From Methanobacteriota archaeon (GTDB lineage Archaea; Halobacteriota; Methanomicrobia; Methanomicrobiales; Methanocorpusculaceae): a DNA stretch of 64,000 bases. Positions within the stretch are counted from its first letter, which is position 1. Each line of letters starts with the position of its first letter. Positions 63,184 through 64,000 of the stretch are shown here, one piece after another. The translations under genes and the position numbers were made by a program. The DNA lies in contig JAEWXF010000028.1 of the NCBI GenBank assembly GCA_023396065.1, forward strand, positions 248,001 through 312,000. Reading direction: 5' to 3'. A model generated the notes under the pieces. The model had not been told where the DNA came from. It searched no databases and was given only the letters and a program-made list of their open reading frames with translations.

Positions 63184-64000
63184 ATGAGTGTTGTGGGATA
63201 TGGCAGGATTATCCGGCCAATGAACGCGATTGTGTCCGGGTTTACGGCAGTTATCGCATATATTGTTGCATCGGGAACGGATGTGTTTTCGGCGTTTGCG
63301 CTGTTTTTTATTGTGACGGTGATCTGCGGGGCAGGGAACGTGCTGAATGATTATTTTGATCAGGAGATTGATGCGATTAATCGTCCGGACCGTCCGATTC
63401 CCGCGGGTCTGGTAAGTTCCCGGGGGGCGGTGTGCTGGTCGGGTCTGTTGTTTGCAGCGGGTGTTGCCGTCAGTTGTGCGACGAATGTCTGGTGCTTTGC
63501 GATTGCGGTGCTGAATTCTGTCCTGCTGATTGCATATGCGGCAAAGCTGAAGAAGCTGCCTCTTTTGGGGAATTTAGCGGTTGCGTATCTGTCTGGCAGT
63601 ATTTTTCTGTTTGGCGGCGCCCTGGCGGGTCCTGCTTCGTTTGCGGTGACGCTGCCGTTGTTTGCGATTACGTTTTTCGGGACGCTTGCCCGGGAGATTC
63701 TGAAGGCTGCTGAGGATGTTGAGGGGGATGCGGCTGGCGGTGCCCGGACACTGCCGATGCTGATTGGTGTGCAAAAAAGCGGGTTTGTTGCGGTTGGTCT
63801 GGTTTTCTGTGCGGTGGCTGCGAGTGTTGCTCCGGTCGTCCGGTGGGGACCGGTATATCTTGTGCTGATTGCGGTGATTGATCTGTGTATTCTCTGGGCT
63901 GCGTTCCGTTCGGTTCGTTGTACGAGGCCGGAGGAGCTGATTGCGGCGCGGTCTACGTCATATATTAAGTACGGGATGTTTGCGGCTCTGTTTGTTTTTC
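63184..64000 (+). CDS. UbiA-family prenyltransferase, probably DGGGP synthase (partial)
   Basis: The frame opens at the ATG 63184 and runs beyond the window end (272 codons visible). NDYFDQEIDAINRPDRPIP is the first aspartate-rich motif and AAEDVEGDAAGGARTLP the second; about seven membrane segments are present. Archaeal members with this NDYFD-x-x-x-D-x-x-NRPDRPIP block attach the second geranylgeranyl chain to geranylgeranylglyceryl phosphate in membrane-lipid synthesis. Related UbiA enzymes make haem or quinone intermediates, less likely here. Confidence 0.85.
   Translation, partial: MSVVGYGRIIRPMNAIVSGFTAVIAYIVASGTDVFSAFALFFIVTVICGAGNVLNDYFDQEIDAINRPDRPIPAGLVSSRGAVCWSGLLFAAGVAVSCATNVWCFAIAVLNSVLLIAYAAKLKKLPLLGNLAVAYLSGSIFLFGGALAGPASFAVTLPLFAITFFGTLAREILKAAEDVEGDAAGGARTLPMLIGVQKSGFVAVGLVFCAVAASVAPVVRWGPVYLVLIAVIDLCILWAAFRSVRCTRPEELIAARSTSYIKYGMFAALFVF

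Overview
The window reads as a contiguous piece of a euryarchaeal methanogen chromosome, most likely Methanomicrobiales and close to Methanocorpusculum. This is inferred from gene content: archaeal UMP kinase, AK6-type adenylate kinase, an archaetidylinositol-phosphate-synthase-like enzyme, archaeal apgM, an archaeal riboflavin-pathway reductase, AbrB-PhoU and TrmB regulators, DUF3821-like surface proteins, Pilin_N-type pilins, a DGGGP-synthase-like UbiA, and TATA boxes upstream of leaderless or short-leader genes. No methanogenesis gene lies in the window, so the genus is a guess.

Layout. 1-4.0 kb is an AT-richer accessory segment: a bacterial-PH-domain operon with a small Cys-rich protein, a non-coding stretch with three perfect stems, a tyrosine recombinase, and a MntA/HepT toxin-antitoxin pair whose HepT is frameshifted. 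4.0-9.3 kb holds pyrH, a PNPOx-like protein, tRNA-Pro(UGG), nth, an MFS exporter, a PEGA-repeat surface protein, a hotdog thioesterase and a DJ-1/PfpI protein. 9.3-13.2 kb carries a TPR/winged-helix protein overlapping a BrxD-like (DUF2791) ATPase, followed by two cysteine-motif proteins; this is the best candidate for an undescribed system. 13.3-21.5 kb is housekeeping: an aldolase, a membrane protein, then a tightly packed pyrG-guaA-argD-hisC-adenylate kinase-phosphatidyltransferase operon ending in a hairpin plus T-run.

21.5-35 kb holds a zinc-ribbon protein, catalase, a symporter with a soluble N-terminal domain, a LMW-phosphatase/ArsC, a Fic protein, a GNAT enzyme, and a phosphate regulon (pstS, fused pstC-pstA, pstB, phoU, and a divergent AbrB-PhoU regulator), then an MFS transporter convergent with a TrmB regulator. 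35-43 kb holds a small DUF3821-like protein, formate-tetrahydrofolate ligase, a decayed pilin cluster, tRNA-Thr(UGU), an EF-Tu-like protein without GTPase motifs, a riboflavin reductase and a lipoprotein.

43-54 kb encodes an AddB/AddA-type helicase-nuclease pair (AddA carries an in-frame palindromic insert), a 36-residue membrane peptide coupled to a sodium:solute symporter, a frameshifted membrane gene, apgM and a DUF368 lipid-carrier transporter. 54-60.5 kb has two tandem DUF3821-like surface proteins. 60.5-62.8 kb is an operon of three related zinc-ribbon proteins, and the window ends inside a UbiA prenyltransferase gene.

Three compound palindromic elements (about 25.4, 35.2 and 47.8 kb) suggest a small repeat family. 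All functions are inferred by reading motifs; no database search was run.
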